64,000 nucleotides of DNA from Methylobacterium organophilum (GCF_022179465.1 NZ_BPQV01000008.1:1-64000), one strand, 5' to 3'. Counted from the first letter of the stretch, positions 52,489-62,404 are shown. Notes: generated by a model not told the origin, from the letters alone. Translations and numbers: made by a program.

Positions 52489-52887
52489 TCACTGCCCCCC
52501 ACAGCTCATATCCCCCTCCGGGCAATCCAGCTGGCCCTGGAGTTGGCGGGTGCGGGCCTCGGTGAGGCGGGTCTTGCACTCGGCCAGCACCATCGGGTGG
52601 ATGGAGCCGTCGCGGGTGCCGAAGGTCTCGAAGGTGCATTCCTGGTCGCGGAAGGCGATCCAGCTGCGCTGGGCCTGGCGGAGCGCGTCCTGGCCGGCCG
52701 GCGAGAGTGTTTCGAGGAGACGGCCATAGGTGCGGTTGAGGGCCGCATCCGCCTTCGCGAAGCGTTGGCCGGCCTGCTGGTTCAGGTCGAACTGCGTCTG
52801 CGCGGCAGCCGGCCCCGCCAAGGCCGGCATCAGCCCAAGGGCCGGCATCAGCCCCAAGGCCGCGATCAGGCTCGGCCGGACAGGCAT
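52489..52887 (-). CDS. LprI-family (DUF1311-like) exported protein
   Basis: A 132-residue exported protein. Signal peptide about 1-30, ending GPAAAQ, with an internal direct repeat (ALGLMPALGLMPAL). The mature part matches the LprI/DUF1311 pattern: LNRTYGRLLETLSPAGQDALRQAQRSWIAFRDQECTFE, with the WxxFRDxxC core and further Cys residues (AECKTRLTEAR, CPEGDMSC). Some family members inhibit lysozyme. The start at 52887 begins the signal peptide; an in-frame ATG 36 nt upstream adds a basic non-leader stretch. Confidence 0.8.
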   Translation of the reverse strand: MPVRPSLIAALGLMPALGLMPALAGPAAAQTQFDLNQQAGQRFAKADAALNRTYGRLLETLSPAGQDALRQAQRSWIAFRDQECTFETFGTRDGSIHPMVLAECKTRLTEARTRQLQGQLDCPEGDMSCGGQ

Positions 52888-53378
52888 GCGGGGTCTTCCT
52901 CTCGCCGGTGGGGTGCGGGCCAAAGGCGGCCGCCGGCGGGATCGCCGGGGGGTGGAGGGTTTCAGATCCGGGGGGCGGCGTCGAGCGGGGGTTTTCAGGG
53001 ATCCGGGATCGGCGCGGGGCGCGCCGGGGCCCCTTCTCCCCGCCCGCGGCGCTCGTGTTCACCCCTCTCATCGCGTGCCGGCTCGATCGGCACGGTCTGC
53101 GGCGGATCTTTCCTCTCCCCCCTGGGAGAGATGGCCGCGAAGCGGACGGAGAGGGCAGCGCGGTGTCCGGCATCGCCCGCGCTGCGCCCCCTCCACCCCG
53201 CTTCGCGCGGTTCCCCTCGCCCGAGGGCGAGGAAAGGCGCGCGCGGCCGCCGTGCCATAGGGCGATGGCGTGAAGGCCGGCCGGTGGGAGGCGCCCCCGG
53301 CGCTTCCGCTCGATTGCCCCTCCCCGGGCGCGGCGCTAAGGCCGGGGGGTTGCGTGGCCGTGAGGGAGCCCGGTTGCC
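52888..53378. other. Intergenic region, no gene
   Basis: 491 bp. It contains the pattern CTCTCCCCCTGGGAGAGATGG, a short dyad (CTCTCCC/GGGAGAG), and an inverted CCCTCGCCCGAGGGCGAGG about 100 bp on. These look like dispersed GC-rich intergenic repeats. No coding sequence is supported. Confidence 0.45.
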
Positions 53379-54353
53379 GTGGGCGAGCGCCGAGAGACAC
53401 CCGAGATCCTGCTCCTGAAGACGTTGCAGCCGAGCGTGATGGAGGCGCTCGCGGCGCGCTTCCGGCTGCACGCCCTGCACGCGGCAGCGGACCGGGACGC
53501 CTTCCTGCGGGAGGTCGGGCCGAACATCCGCGGGATGGCGGTGGCGGCGCATGCGCCGATCGACGCCGCCCTGCTCGACCGGCTGCCGCGGCTCGAGATC
53601 GTGTCGAGCTTCGGAGTCGGCTACGAGACCATCGACGTGGCCGAGGCCGCCCGGCGCGGGGTGATCGTCACCCACACGCCGGACGTGCTCTCCGACGAGG
53701 TGGCCGACCTCGCCCTCGGGCTGCTGCTCGCCACCGTGCGCCAGATCCCCCAGGCCGACCGCTACCTGCGGGCCGGGCGCTGGCTCCAAAAATCCTATCC
53801 GCTGACCGCGACCCTGCGGGAGCGCCGGGTCGGCATCCTCGGGCTCGGGCGGATCGGGCTCGCCATCGCCAAGCGGCTGGAGGGCTTCGGGGTGGCGATC
53901 GCCTATCACGGGCGCCGGAAGCGGCCGGAGATCCCCTACGCCTATCACGACAGCCTGATCGGGATGGCCGAGGCCGTCGACACCCTGATGATCGTGGCCC
54001 CGGGCGGGCCGGAGACCCGGGGGCTGGTCGATGCCGCCGTGCTGGCCGCGCTCGGGCCGGAGGGCATCGTCGTCAACGTGGCCCGCGGCAGCCTCGTCGA
54101 CGAGCCGGCCCTGATCGCCGCGCTCCAGGCGGGCACGATCCACGCCGCCGGGCTCGACGTCTTCGCCGGGGAGCCGCATGTGCCGGAGGCGCTGCTGGGG
54201 CTGGAGAATGTGGTGCTGCTGCCCCATGTCGGCTCCGGCTCGGTCCATACGCGCCGGGCGATGGGGCGGCTTCAGGTCGACAACCTGATCGCCTGGTTCG
54301 ACGGCAAGGGGCCGCTCACCCCCGTGCCCGAGACGCCCTGGACGCCACGATGA
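53379..54353 (+). CDS. D-isomer-specific 2-hydroxyacid dehydrogenase
   Basis: A 324-residue NAD(P)-dependent dehydrogenase of the glyoxylate/hydroxypyruvate reductase type. Features: SFGVGYETIDV (about 85), the Rossmann GLGRIGLAIAKRL (GxGxxG, about 154), the substrate-binding Arg in NVARGSLVDE (about 232), the catalytic Glu in DVFAGEPHVPE (about 262) and the catalytic His in LLPHVGSGS (about 281). It starts with GTG 53379. The stop overlaps the next gene (ATGA). Substrate may be glyoxylate or hydroxypyruvate, relevant to one-carbon metabolism, but this cannot be fixed from sequence. Confidence 0.9.
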   Translation: MGERRETPEILLLKTLQPSVMEALAARFRLHALHAAADRDAFLREVGPNIRGMAVAAHAPIDAALLDRLPRLEIVSSFGVGYETIDVAEAARRGVIVTHTPDVLSDEVADLALGLLLATVRQIPQADRYLRAGRWLQKSYPLTATLRERRVGILGLGRIGLAIAKRLEGFGVAIAYHGRRKRPEIPYAYHDSLIGMAEAVDTLMIVAPGGPETRGLVDAAVLAALGPEGIVVNVARGSLVDEPALIAALQAGTIHAAGLDVFAGEPHVPEALLGLENVVLLPHVGSGSVHTRRAMGRLQVDNLIAWFDGKGPLTPVPETPWTPR

Positions 54354-55237
54354 AGATCCCCGCCACCGCCTGCGCCCTCGCCTGCGCCGCCTGGCTGAGC
54401 GCCGCCCCCGCCCGCGGGCAGGAGCCCCCGGGGACCGGGATGGCCCTGCCGGAGGGCGAGGCCCCGGCCCTCGGGCGGACGCTGCCCGATTCCTTGAGCG
54501 AGGCGGAAGGCACCTGGGACCTCGCCAACGAGGGCGGCAGCCGGCGCTGCATGCTCACCCTCTCCCTGGAAAGCGGGCCGAACGGGCGCGCCGTGCGCTT
54601 CCCTGCCGGCTGCCGGCGGGCGCTGCCCCTGCTCGGCAAGGTGGCGGGCTGGCTGATCGGCGACGGCAAGATCCGCCTCGTCGACAGCAATGTGCGCCCG
54701 CTCCTGATCTTCTCGAAGAGCGCGGACGAGCGCAGCCTCACGGCCAGCGCCGAGGACGGCACCCGCTACCATTTCGTGCCCCTCCAGATCGCGCTGATGG
54801 CGCCGAAGCCGGCCGCGGGCGAACCGCAGGCCCCGGCGGAAGCGGAGGCGGGGGCGAGCCGCACCATCCCCGGCGCGGCGCCGGTTCTGCCCGCCGACGC
54901 CCTGAGGCCGGCCGAAGCCGCCGCACCGCCCGCCCCGGCACCGGCCCGGGCCGGCTTCACCCCGGGGATCTACGCCCTCGACCGCTTCGCCGAGAGCGAC
55001 ACCTGCCGGCTCTCCCTGGAGCCCGGCGCCGATCCGTCTCCGGCCCGGCTGATGCCCGAATGCCGGGACCGCGGCATCAAGACCTTCGACCCGGTCTCCT
55101 GGCACTTCGCCGACGGCCACCTCACGCTCAAGGCCCGCCGCGGCCACGCCCTGGCCCTGGTCCGGACCCCGGACGGCACCTGGCGGCGCGACCCGGATGT
55201 CGGCACCACCTTCGTGCTGCGGCGGGTGGGGCCCTAG
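54350..55237 (+). CDS. Exported protein with two AprI/Inh-type protease-inhibitor domains
   Basis: A 295-residue exported protein (signal peptide about 1-23, ending ARGQ). Domain 1 (about 60-145) and domain 2 (about 200-295) both show the Inh barrel pattern of a W/YxL-type strand, a Cys pair and a closing F-V/L-x-x strand: CMLTLS...CRRALP in the first and CRLSLEP...CRDRGI in the second. They are joined by an Ala/Pro-rich linker. Inh proteins inhibit serralysin-type metalloproteases in the periplasm. No serralysin gene is in the window. ATG 54350 overlaps the dehydrogenase stop; the gene's TAG overlaps the convergent der stop. Confidence 0.75.
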   Translation: MKIPATACALACAAWLSAAPARGQEPPGTGMALPEGEAPALGRTLPDSLSEAEGTWDLANEGGSRRCMLTLSLESGPNGRAVRFPAGCRRALPLLGKVAGWLIGDGKIRLVDSNVRPLLIFSKSADERSLTASAEDGTRYHFVPLQIALMAPKPAAGEPQAPAEAEAGASRTIPGAAPVLPADALRPAEAAAPPAPAPARAGFTPGIYALDRFAESDTCRLSLEPGADPSPARLMPECRDRGIKTFDPVSWHFADGHLTLKARRGHALALVRTPDGTWRRDPDVGTTFVLRRVGP

Positions 55238-56583
55238 CCCTTGTCGAACGGGTTCTTGGTGGTGCGCAGGGACAGGCGGATCGGCGTGCCGGGCAGGTCG
55301 AAGGTCTCGCGCAGGCCGTTGACGAGGTAGCGGGTGTAGGATTTCGGCAAGGCGTCGAGCTGGTTGCCGAACAGGGCGAAATGCGGCGGCCGGCTCTTCA
55401 CCTGGGTCGCGTAGCGGATCTTGATGCGCCGGCCCGAGACGGCGGGCGGCGGGTTGCGCTGCACGGCATCGGTGAGCCAGGCGTTGATCTTGGCGGTGGG
55501 CATGCGCTTCTCCCACACCTCGGAAGCCCCGACCACGGCCTGCATCAGCCGGTCGATGCCCTCGCCGGCGAGCCCCGAGAGCGGCACCACGGCGACGCCG
55601 CGCACCTGCGGCAGCAGGCGGGTGCAATCCTCCCGCAGGGTCTTGAGGAGGCCGGGCTGGTCGGCGACGAGGTCCCACTTGTTGAGGCCGATCACCAGGG
55701 CGCGGCCCTCGCTCTCGACGAGATCGACGATGGTGAGGTCCTGCTTCTCGAAAGGAATGGTCGCGTCGAGGAGCACCACCACCACCTCGGCGAAGCGCAC
55801 GGCGCGCAGGCCGTCCGAGACCGCGAGCTTTTCCAGCTTGTCGTCGATGCGGGCGCGGCGGCGCATGCCGGCGGTGTCGTGCAGCTTGATCTTGCGGCCG
55901 CGCCAGATCCAGTCGAGGGAGATGGAATCGCGGGTGATGCCCGCCTCCGGGCCGACCAGAAGCCGGTCCTCGCCGAGCATGCGGTTGATCAGCGTCGACT
56001 TGCCGGCATTGGGCCGGCCGACGATGGCGACGCGCAGGCTGCGCCCGCCGGGGCCCTCCTCCGCATCCTCGTCCTCCGCGTCGGGCTCGGGCAGGGCCTC
56101 CCGCAGGGCGTCGTGCAACTCGCCCAGGCCCTCGCCATGCTCGGCGGAGAAGGGGATCGGGTCGCCGAGGCCGAGGGCGAAGGATTCGTAGGCGCCGGCC
56201 ATGCCGGCCCCGCCCTCCGCCTTGTTGGCGATCAGGATCACCGGGCAGCCGGCCCGGCGCACCAGTTCGGCGAAGGGCTGGTCGGCGGGGAGCAGGCCGG
56301 CCCGGGCGTCGATCACGAACAGGACGACATCCGCCTCGAGGATCGCCGCCTCGGTCTGGGCGCGCATGCGGCCGGTGAGCGAATCGGCATCCGCCTCCTC
56401 CAGGCCGGCGGTGTCGATCACCCGGAACTTGAGGCCGCCGAAGGCGACGTCGCCCTCGCGGCGGTCCCGGGTCACGCCGGGCCGGTCGTCGACCAGGGCG
56501 AGCTTGCGGCCGACGAGGCGGTTGAACAGGGTCGACTTGCCGACATTCGGGCGGCCGACGATCGCGACGGTCGGCAGATCCAT
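55234..56583 (-). CDS. der: Ribosome-assembly GTPase Der (EngA)
   Basis: A 449-residue double GTPase. G domain 1: [14 protein letters not shown] (about 7-20), DRPGVTRDR switch I, DTAGLEE (G3) and NKAE (G4). G domain 2: [14 protein letters not shown] (about 180), [15 protein letters not shown] and NKWD. A C-terminal KH-like domain has [10 protein letters not shown]-type and [14 protein letters not shown] segments. It is required for 50S subunit maturation. The start is ATG 56583 ([10 protein letters not shown]); an upstream in-frame ATG at 56601 adds six residues. It is followed at its 3' end by a convergent protease-inhibitor gene with overlapping stops. Confidence 0.97.
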   Translation of the reverse strand: MDLPTVAIVGRPNVGKSTLFNRLVGRKLALVDDRPGVTRDRREGDVAFGGLKFRVIDTAGLEEADADSLTGRMRAQTEAAILEADVVLFVIDARAGLLPADQPFAELVRRAGCPVILIANKAEGGAGMAGAYESFALGLGDPIPFSAEHGEGLGELHDALREALPEPDAEDEDAEEGPGGRSLRVAIVGRPNAGKSTLINRMLGEDRLLVGPEAGITRDSISLDWIWRGRKIKLHDTAGMRRRARIDDKLEKLAVSDGLRAVRFAEVVVVLLDATIPFEKQDLTIVDLVESEGRALVIGLNKWDLVADQPGLLKTLREDCTRLLPQVRGVAVVPLSGLAGEGIDRLMQAVVGASEVWEKRMPTAKINAWLTDAVQRNPPPAVSGRRIKIRYATQVKSRPPHFALFGNQLDALPKSYTRYLVNGLRETFDLPGTPIRLSLRTTKNPFDKG

Positions 56584-56713
56584 GGGGTCAGTTCCGGTCA
56601 AGAGGCGTCCGGCGCCCGCGAAGGGCCGCCGGAGAGAGCAGGTTTAAAAGCATCAACGGGCGAAGGGGAATGCCCTTCGCCCGATGGAACGGGATGGCGG
56701 TGGCGGAAGACCC

Positions 56714-57424
56714 CTACCGCGTGATCGGCGGGGGCGCCGCGGCCTCGGGCTGGGCCGCGGTGAGCGTGACCGGGCCGCCGGCCACCAGGGCCTCGTAGAC
56801 CTCGATGCGCTGGCGCAGGCCCTGCGGGGTCTCGCCGTCCTCGGCGATCTGCCCGAACCACTTGGCCGCGCCGTCATAGTCGCCCTTGCGCAGGGCGGTC
56901 AGCCCCAGCATCTCGCGGGCGGTGTGGCGGAAGATGCCGGTGGGGGCGGCGAGCCCCTGCAGGCTCGCCAGCGCCGGGGCCGGATCGGCCGCATCGAGCC
57001 GCAGCAGGGCGGCGCGCAGCCGGGCGAGCTCCTGCAGGCCGTCGCCCACCGCAGGATCGGTGGCGAGCTTGTCGTAGGCCGCAGCGGCACCGGCGGCATC
57101 GGTCTTCGAGGTCTCGGCGGCGGCGCGGAAGCGGGCGAGCACGGCGTAACCCTTCGGCCCCTCCGTCTCCAGCGCGGCGAAGGCCTTGCCGGCCTCGGCG
57201 CTGTTGCCGCCCTGGGCGAGCTTGGCCGCCTTGTCGAACTGCTCGGAGGCAGCCTCCGCCCGCGTGCGCTGGACATGCTCCCAGTAGCGCCAGCCGCCCA
57301 CGCCCGCGACGAGGAGCACGGCGAGGGCGATGAACAGCCCGCTGTAGCGCTTCCAGACCTTGGCGATCTGGTCGCGGCGATAATCCTCGTCGACCTCGCG
57401 GAAGAACTCGTTGTTCTCGGCCAT
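56714..57424 (-). CDS. Membrane-anchored TPR protein (YfgM-like)
   Basis: A 236-residue protein with a short cytoplasmic N-terminus, one TM helix (about 28-48, GLFIALAVLLVAGVGGWRYW) and a periplasmic TPR-like domain. It matches the TPR_21/YfgM type, which in other bacteria sits before der and assists envelope-protein folding. The order here (TPR protein then der on the same strand) fits, though the usual BamB-like gene is missing between them. ATG 57424 begins MAENNEFFREVDEDYRRDQ, the family start. Confidence 0.88.
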   Translation of the reverse strand: MAENNEFFREVDEDYRRDQIAKVWKRYSGLFIALAVLLVAGVGGWRYWEHVQRTRAEAASEQFDKAAKLAQGGNSAEAGKAFAALETEGPKGYAVLARFRAAAETSKTDAAGAAAAYDKLATDPAVGDGLQELARLRAALLRLDAADPAPALASLQGLAAPTGIFRHTAREMLGLTALRKGDYDGAAKWFGQIAEDGETPQGLRQRIEVYEALVAGGPVTLTAAQPEAAAPPPITR

Positions 57425-58006
57425 CGTCCCTCGGGCGCCGCTCCGGCGCCGATCCCTCGTGGAGCCCTGCCCGCCTGCGTTGCGCCGGGCCCGGCTCCAA
57501 AACCTGTCATTCGCGGCGGCCCCGTTCCGCCGGACCATCCCCGGCCCGGCACAGAGCGCTCACGCCGCCGCCGCGCCTAGCACAGTCGGTTCCGGTTGGC
57601 GACTGGGCGGGGTTTTGAGGGGTGGGAGGCCGGAAGGGCGAAGTTCGAGGCGCGGTGCGGTTCCCTCGCGCGATCGTAGGCAGATATCTGGCGGGGGTTG
57701 GACGCGACCTGCGACCGGGCTGGCTTAGGTTCGCTCTACGCCCCGAGCGAAGATGTCGGCTGTACCGATCAAGGTCTTCTGGGAGTGGAAAGCGGCGATT
57801 CGCTCGCCGCCCGCAAGCGGACGTGCCGCCTTGTCCCCACAACCGGTCATTTGACCGTGTTCCGCCGCATCTTCGAAGCAGACATGGACGCCGTGCTGGC
57901 GTGGACACGGCGCGCCTGTACCGAGCGCTCCACGCCCAGATGGCACTTGCGGCAACCTCGAGCATTGCCTTGCGCAGAAGGCCCGATCCTGCGAGGCGCG
58001 ACACGC
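57425..58006. other. Intergenic region, no gene
   Basis: 582 bp between divergent genes. Several frames cross it without coding character. Likely promoters of the TPR-der unit (minus) and the TAXI gene (plus) are here, but I see no clear elements. Confidence 0.4.
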
Positions 58007-59419
58007 ATGCTTCCCGTTCCAGCCTGGCTGATGCGCCGCGAGACGCTGCTCCTGGCGGCCACCCTCGCGGTCGGTGCGAGCGCGGTCGCGGCCTGGTACC
58101 TCTTGCAGGCCAGCGTGCTCACCATCGCGGTCGCCCCGCGGGACGGCACGGAGCCGGAGCTGATCAAGGCCTACGCCGATGCCCTGGACGCGGGCCAAGA
58201 GGGCGTCCGCCTCAAAATCCTCTCCTTCGACGACGTGCGCGAGAGCGCGGCTGCCCTTCAGGACGGGCGCGCCGACCTCGCGGTGGTCCGGCCCGATGTG
58301 CTGCTCCCCACCAACGGGCTGACGCTCGCGATCCTGCGCGATCAGGCGATGATCATCGCCTCACCGGCACAGGCTGGCATCAAGAGCTTTCCGAAGCTTG
58401 CCGGCAAGCGGCTCGGCATCGCGGCCCACCGGGACGCCGACTTCTCGCTTTTGAAAAACATCCTCGGCTACCACGGCCTGGCCCTCGATACCGAAGCGGC
58501 CGGCGGGCCCGTCCGGGAGGGCGCAGTCCATCTCGTCCGGGTCGATCAGGATGCTGTCGCAGCTGCATTCCGCGACAAGCGGATCGATGCTTTCGTCAGC
58601 ATCATCGCACCCTCGGCACCCAAAGCTTTGGCCCTGGTGGGTGCCGTACGCTCGGTTGCCCGCAACGGCAAGATCGAGTTCGTGGCGGTCGAGGACGATG
58701 GCGCCATCATTGAGCGCTTCCCGCGCCTTCAGGCCGTGACGATCCCGGGCGGCCTCTTCGCGGGTGACCCCAAGCTGCCCGCCGACGACGTGAAGACGGT
58801 GGGAGCCTCCTACCGACTGATGGCGCGCGCCTCCCTCAGTCGCGTCGTGGCGGCCGATGTTACGCAGCAGCTCTTCGAGAAGCGCACTGCGGCCACCGAG
58901 AAGACGGATGCCGCCGAGTACGTCCAGGCGCCGGCCTACGACACGACCGCCGCGGCGACGAGCGCGCGTGTCCCGATCCATCCTGGGGCCATCGACTACT
59001 ACGAGCGCGAGCAGCACGGCTTCGTCGACCGCTACGGCGACACCCTCTACCTGCTCGGCGCTCTGGCCGGCGGCTTGTTCTCGGCGCTCGCATGGCTGCG
59101 CCAGCGCTTGTCCAGCCTGCGCCGCGAGCGGATCGACGAGATCATTGACCGTTTGCTGGAGGTCACCGAGCAGGCCCGGACGCTGACAGATCCGGCAGCC
59201 ATCGAGGCGCTCAATGTCGAGGTCGACCGGCTTGCCACGGACGTTGTGCGCTACGCTCGGGAGCGCGACCCGGACGAGCGGACGATGTCAGCGGTCTCGA
59301 TTGCCATCGACACGGCCAAGGCGACGATCAAAGACTGCCGCCATCTCGCATCCCCTTCCAAAGATCAGGGGTCGCTTCGATCGCTGAGACCTCTTCTTGC
59401 GCATGGATCGGACGCGTGA
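58007..59419 (+). CDS. TAXI-family solute-binding protein, membrane-anchored at both ends
   Basis: A 470-residue protein. An N-terminal TM/uncleaved leader (about 9-33) is followed by a periplasmic TAXI-type binding domain (about 38-335; TIAVAPRDGTEPELIKAYADAL start, GRADLAVVRPD, FPKLAGKRLGI, VDAFVSI-like blocks). A second TM helix is at about 345-365 (LYLLGALAGGLFSALAWL), and a charged cytoplasmic coiled-coil tail reaches the end. Typical TAXI proteins feed TRAP transporters, but no TRAP permease is adjacent and the tail is an extension. It may act as a sensor or receptor. ATG 58007 begins the leader. Confidence 0.75.
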   Translation: MLPVPAWLMRRETLLLAATLAVGASAVAAWYLLQASVLTIAVAPRDGTEPELIKAYADALDAGQEGVRLKILSFDDVRESAAALQDGRADLAVVRPDVLLPTNGLTLAILRDQAMIIASPAQAGIKSFPKLAGKRLGIAAHRDADFSLLKNILGYHGLALDTEAAGGPVREGAVHLVRVDQDAVAAAFRDKRIDAFVSIIAPSAPKALALVGAVRSVARNGKIEFVAVEDDGAIIERFPRLQAVTIPGGLFAGDPKLPADDVKTVGASYRLMARASLSRVVAADVTQQLFEKRTAATEKTDAAEYVQAPAYDTTAAATSARVPIHPGAIDYYEREQHGFVDRYGDTLYLLGALAGGLFSALAWLRQRLSSLRRERIDEIIDRLLEVTEQARTLTDPAAIEALNVEVDRLATDVVRYARERDPDERTMSAVSIAIDTAKATIKDCRHLASPSKDQGSLRSLRPLLAHGSDA

Positions 59420-59509
59420 GCGAACGGGGTCAGCAAGGTTGCTGGCAAGCAGACGTTGCAAAGGGCCGGAAGCGGCCGCCCCTCCGCGCCGGCGGCGCAC
59501 CGCGCCCCC

Positions 59510-60106
59510 TCAGCCCTGCCCCGGCCAGGCCTGCACGCCGATCAGGAGCGGGTGCAGGTACTTGCCGAAGACGAACCAGACCACGAGGCCGCCGAGGACG
59601 GCGGTGATGTCGCGGCGCCAGCCGGCGGGGGCGGGCTTCGGCAGCTTGGCGACGGGCTCGTCCCGGCGGCGCTTCAGGCTGATCCGCGCCGAGACCGCCC
59701 AGGCCAAGAAGCCGCCGAAGAGCAGGATCGAGCCGAGATCGCCGTTGGCGATCAGATGCGCCGTCGCCCAGATCTTCACGCCGAGCAGCATCGGGTGCTT
59801 CACGGCGGCCTGGATGTGGCTCGGCTTCTTGCCCGCGGCGGCGAGGCTGATGAAGGCGAAGAGCGTGAGCAGCACCGCGAGATGGCGCGTCCAGACCGGC
59901 GGGTCCCAGACCGGGATCATGCCGTTCGCCCGGTAGAGCTGATAGCCGTAGACCGTGAGCCCGAGGCCGAGGATCGACAGGGCGGTGTAGCCGAGCTTGT
60001 ACCCGTTCTCGCCGAAGCGGCCGATCAGCCCGGCGCGCGGGCCCCGCAGCATGGTGAAGGCATGCGTGCCCAGGAACAGCACGAGACCGAGGATCAGGAT
60101 CGCCAT
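59510..60106 (-). CDS. NnrU-family membrane protein
   Basis: A 198-residue integral membrane protein with about 5-6 TM helices matching the NnrU family: GTHAFTMLRGPRA (about 13-25), GYQLYRANGMIPVWDPP, and HPMLLGVKIWATAHLIANGD (about 102-121). NnrU was linked to nitric-oxide/nitrite reduction in denitrifiers and is related to isoprenoid cis-trans isomerase-type proteins; its role here is unknown. The start ATG 60106 fits the family; the longer open frame upstream covers another gene's strand. Confidence 0.88.
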   Translation of the reverse strand: MAILILGLVLFLGTHAFTMLRGPRAGLIGRFGENGYKLGYTALSILGLGLTVYGYQLYRANGMIPVWDPPVWTRHLAVLLTLFAFISLAAAGKKPSHIQAAVKHPMLLGVKIWATAHLIANGDLGSILLFGGFLAWAVSARISLKRRRDEPVAKLPKPAPAGWRRDITAVLGGLVVWFVFGKYLHPLLIGVQAWPGQG

Positions 60107-60217
60107 GCGTGCACCCGGAACGGTTGGCTGTGGATGCGGCGCCCCCTTCGGGCGAGCGCCAAGCTCTTTGTAACCGTTCAAGACACTAGACTTGGCCGCT
60201 TTGTCCAGGCCGACACG

Positions 60218-61402
60218 ATGACCCACCGCCGCGCCGGCCTTCTTCTCCTGCTGGCCCTGCTGCTTCCCGCGACGCTGCCCGCCCGGGCGGGCACCGAGCC
60301 GCCGCTCTCGGCCCTGACCCTGGTCGGGCCGCCGGTGCCGATCTTCCGCGCGCAAAAGGATGCCTGCGACGGGGCCGACGTGCCCGATGCCTCCGCCCGC
60401 GCCTTCCGGGAGGCGGGGGGCGGGCTCGCCCTGTTCGGGCTGCATTACCGCAACCGGCGCCTGCGCGGGCCGGACTTCGACCATCTCCGGATCGATTGCG
60501 GGGTCGTGCTCGAGTCGGGGGAGAAGCCCGATCCGGCCGCCTATGACGACCGCTCCTGGATCACCGCGACCTGGACCGAGGACGGCACGGCCGTCGCCGC
60601 CCTGCTCCACCACGAATACCAGGCCAACGCGCATCCGGGCCGCTGCCGCTCGAAGGTCTATCTGGAGTGCTGGTACAACACGATCACCGCCGCCGCCTCG
60701 CGGGACGGCGGCGCCCGCTTCACCCGGACGGACCCGCCCGCGGTGGTGGCCGCCGCCCCCTTCCGGCAGGAGGTGGACCAGGGCCGGCACCGGGGCTTCT
60801 TCAACCCCTCCAACATCGTCGGCGACGGGCGCTGGCGCTACGTCTTCGTCTCGACCACGGGCTGGGAGCGGCCGGGCAGCGACCAGGCGGGGGGCGCCTG
60901 CCTGTTCCGCACCGACGACCCCGCCGATCCCGGCCGCTGGCGGGCCTGGACCGGGCGCGGCTTCAGCGCCGCCTTCCCCGACCCGTACCGAACGCCCGTC
61001 AAGCCGCCGGCGACCTGCGCAGCCATCGCCCCCTTCCCCGCCCCCGTGGGCGCCGTGGTGCGCCACCGCGGCACCGGGGCCTGGATCGCCGTGTTCATGG
61101 CCAAGGCCGGCGGGCTGTTCCCGCAATCGGGCTTCTACTGGACGAGCTCGCGCGATCTCCTGACCTGGGACGCCCCGCGGCTGCTCCTCGCCGGGCCCAC
61201 CCTCTACGACGATCCCTGCGGGGCCGGCGGCGGGCTGATCGCCTATCCCGCCCTGCTCGATCCGCAGGCGGAGGGGCGCAACTTCGACGATGTCGGCGAC
61301 ACAGCACTCCTCACCTACGCGACCCTGCGCGTCGAGGGCTGCGCCATCACCTCCGACCGCGACCTCGTGAAGCGGCCCGTGGCGATCAAGGTCTGGCCCT
61401 GA
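60218..61402 (+). CDS. Exported protein of unknown function, possible beta-propeller
   Basis: A 394-residue protein with a signal peptide (about 1-25, LLLLLALLLPATLPARAG). The mature part has repeated Trp/Asp-rich strands, for example ASRDGGARFTRTDPPAV, FFNPSNIVGDGRWRYVFVST, RTDDPADPGRWRAW and TSSRDLLTWDAPRLLL. These resemble Asp-box-like blades of sialidase/glycosidase-type beta-propellers. No catalytic residues of a named family were identified. The start ATG 60218 begins the signal peptide. Confidence 0.7.
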   Translation: MTHRRAGLLLLLALLLPATLPARAGTEPPLSALTLVGPPVPIFRAQKDACDGADVPDASARAFREAGGGLALFGLHYRNRRLRGPDFDHLRIDCGVVLESGEKPDPAAYDDRSWITATWTEDGTAVAALLHHEYQANAHPGRCRSKVYLECWYNTITAAASRDGGARFTRTDPPAVVAAAPFRQEVDQGRHRGFFNPSNIVGDGRWRYVFVSTTGWERPGSDQAGGACLFRTDDPADPGRWRAWTGRGFSAAFPDPYRTPVKPPATCAAIAPFPAPVGAVVRHRGTGAWIAVFMAKAGGLFPQSGFYWTSSRDLLTWDAPRLLLAGPTLYDDPCGAGGGLIAYPALLDPQAEGRNFDDVGDTALLTYATLRVEGCAITSDRDLVKRPVAIKVWP

Positions 61403-61430
61403 CCCGCCTCGCCCGGGCGGCGCCCTCCCC

Positions 61431-62129
61431 TCAGCCCCCGAGCGCGATCGCCCGGGCGAAGGCGGCGGCGAAGCCGGACATCGGGACCGTGATCGTGGTC
61501 GGCTCCGTCGCCTCGGGCTTGGTGCCGGACACGGTGAGGTTCTGGGCGGTCTTCATCGTGTCGGTGGCAAGCGTCGGCAGGCTGATCGGCACGAGGCAGC
61601 CATCGTTGACGCAGAAGGAATAGGGCGCGCCCTTGCCCAGCGCCCGGTCGTCGAGCTTGAAGCTCACGCCCGGCTCGATCTGGAGGCCGAAAGGCATCAG
61701 GATCAGGCCCTCGGCCCGGCCGTCCTTCGGGGTGCGCAGCTCGATGCTGAACTGGCGGCGGCCGGTGCGGCGGTCGCCCTGGGACTGGATGACGACGCAG
61801 TCCGGCTTGCCCTCGGTGCGGTTGCAGTTGACGTTCCAGTCGCCGTAGCTCTCGCTGACGGCGCTGGCGCCGTTGGGCCAGGGGGCCGAGCCGGCCGCGG
61901 CCTGGCCCGGCTCCAGCAGCGTGCCCTCCTGCCCGGCGGCCTTGGCCGCCTCCTCTTTCTTCGGGGCGGGCTTCGGCCGGGGCTTGGGCTTGGCCTTGGG
62001 GGCGGGGGCCGCCTCCGGCGCGGCCTCGGGGGCGGCTTCCGGCGCCGCGTCCTGGGCGAGGGCCGGCCCGGCGAGGGCGAGGCTCAGGCTCAGCAGGGCG
62101 GCGCGGGCGGACAGGAGATGCGACGGCAT
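61431..62129 (-). CDS. Invasion-associated locus B (IalB)-family exported protein
   Basis: A 232-residue exported protein. Signal peptide about 1-19 (ending ALAQ), then a low-complexity EAAPEAAPEAAP and KAKPKPRPKPAPKK linker. The IalB domain (about 85-225) has YGDWNVNCN, CVVIQSQ, QIEPGVSFKLDDR and SFCVNDGCLVPISLP with its Cys pair. The family is widespread in Hyphomicrobiales with periplasmic or surface roles. ATG 62129 starts the leader; ATG 62150 is upstream and less likely. Confidence 0.88.
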   Translation of the reverse strand: MPSHLLSARAALLSLSLALAGPALAQDAAPEAAPEAAPEAAPAPKAKPKPRPKPAPKKEEAAKAAGQEGTLLEPGQAAAGSAPWPNGASAVSESYGDWNVNCNRTEGKPDCVVIQSQGDRRTGRRQFSIELRTPKDGRAEGLILMPFGLQIEPGVSFKLDDRALGKGAPYSFCVNDGCLVPISLPTLATDTMKTAQNLTVSGTKPEATEPTTITVPMSGFAAAFARAIALGG

Positions 62130-62404
62130 GCGGGACGGCCTCTCGAGCACGGGATGGTCACGTTTTCCCGCGCCGCCTAGCTCCGCAGGCGCGACGATGC
62201 AATCGCACCCTCGACGGTTTTCCCGCTGTTGTGTCCTGTTCGACCGGTCTACTCTGGAATGTCTCCAAGCAATGCCGCCTACTCAGGCTTGCGCAATCCT
62301 CCCGGTCCGCAGACAAAGGCCGCTACAACTGAACAATGCACGATCCTGCACTTGCCGATCCTTGGAAGAGCGGCGATGCAGGACGGCCGTGAGAAGGGCC
62401 CGAC

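Noticed and set aside
59510-61126. A 538-residue minus-strand protein ending in NnrU
   Set aside because: The N-terminal 340 residues are antisense to the exported-protein gene at 60218-61402 and lack motifs; NnrU starts at 60106.
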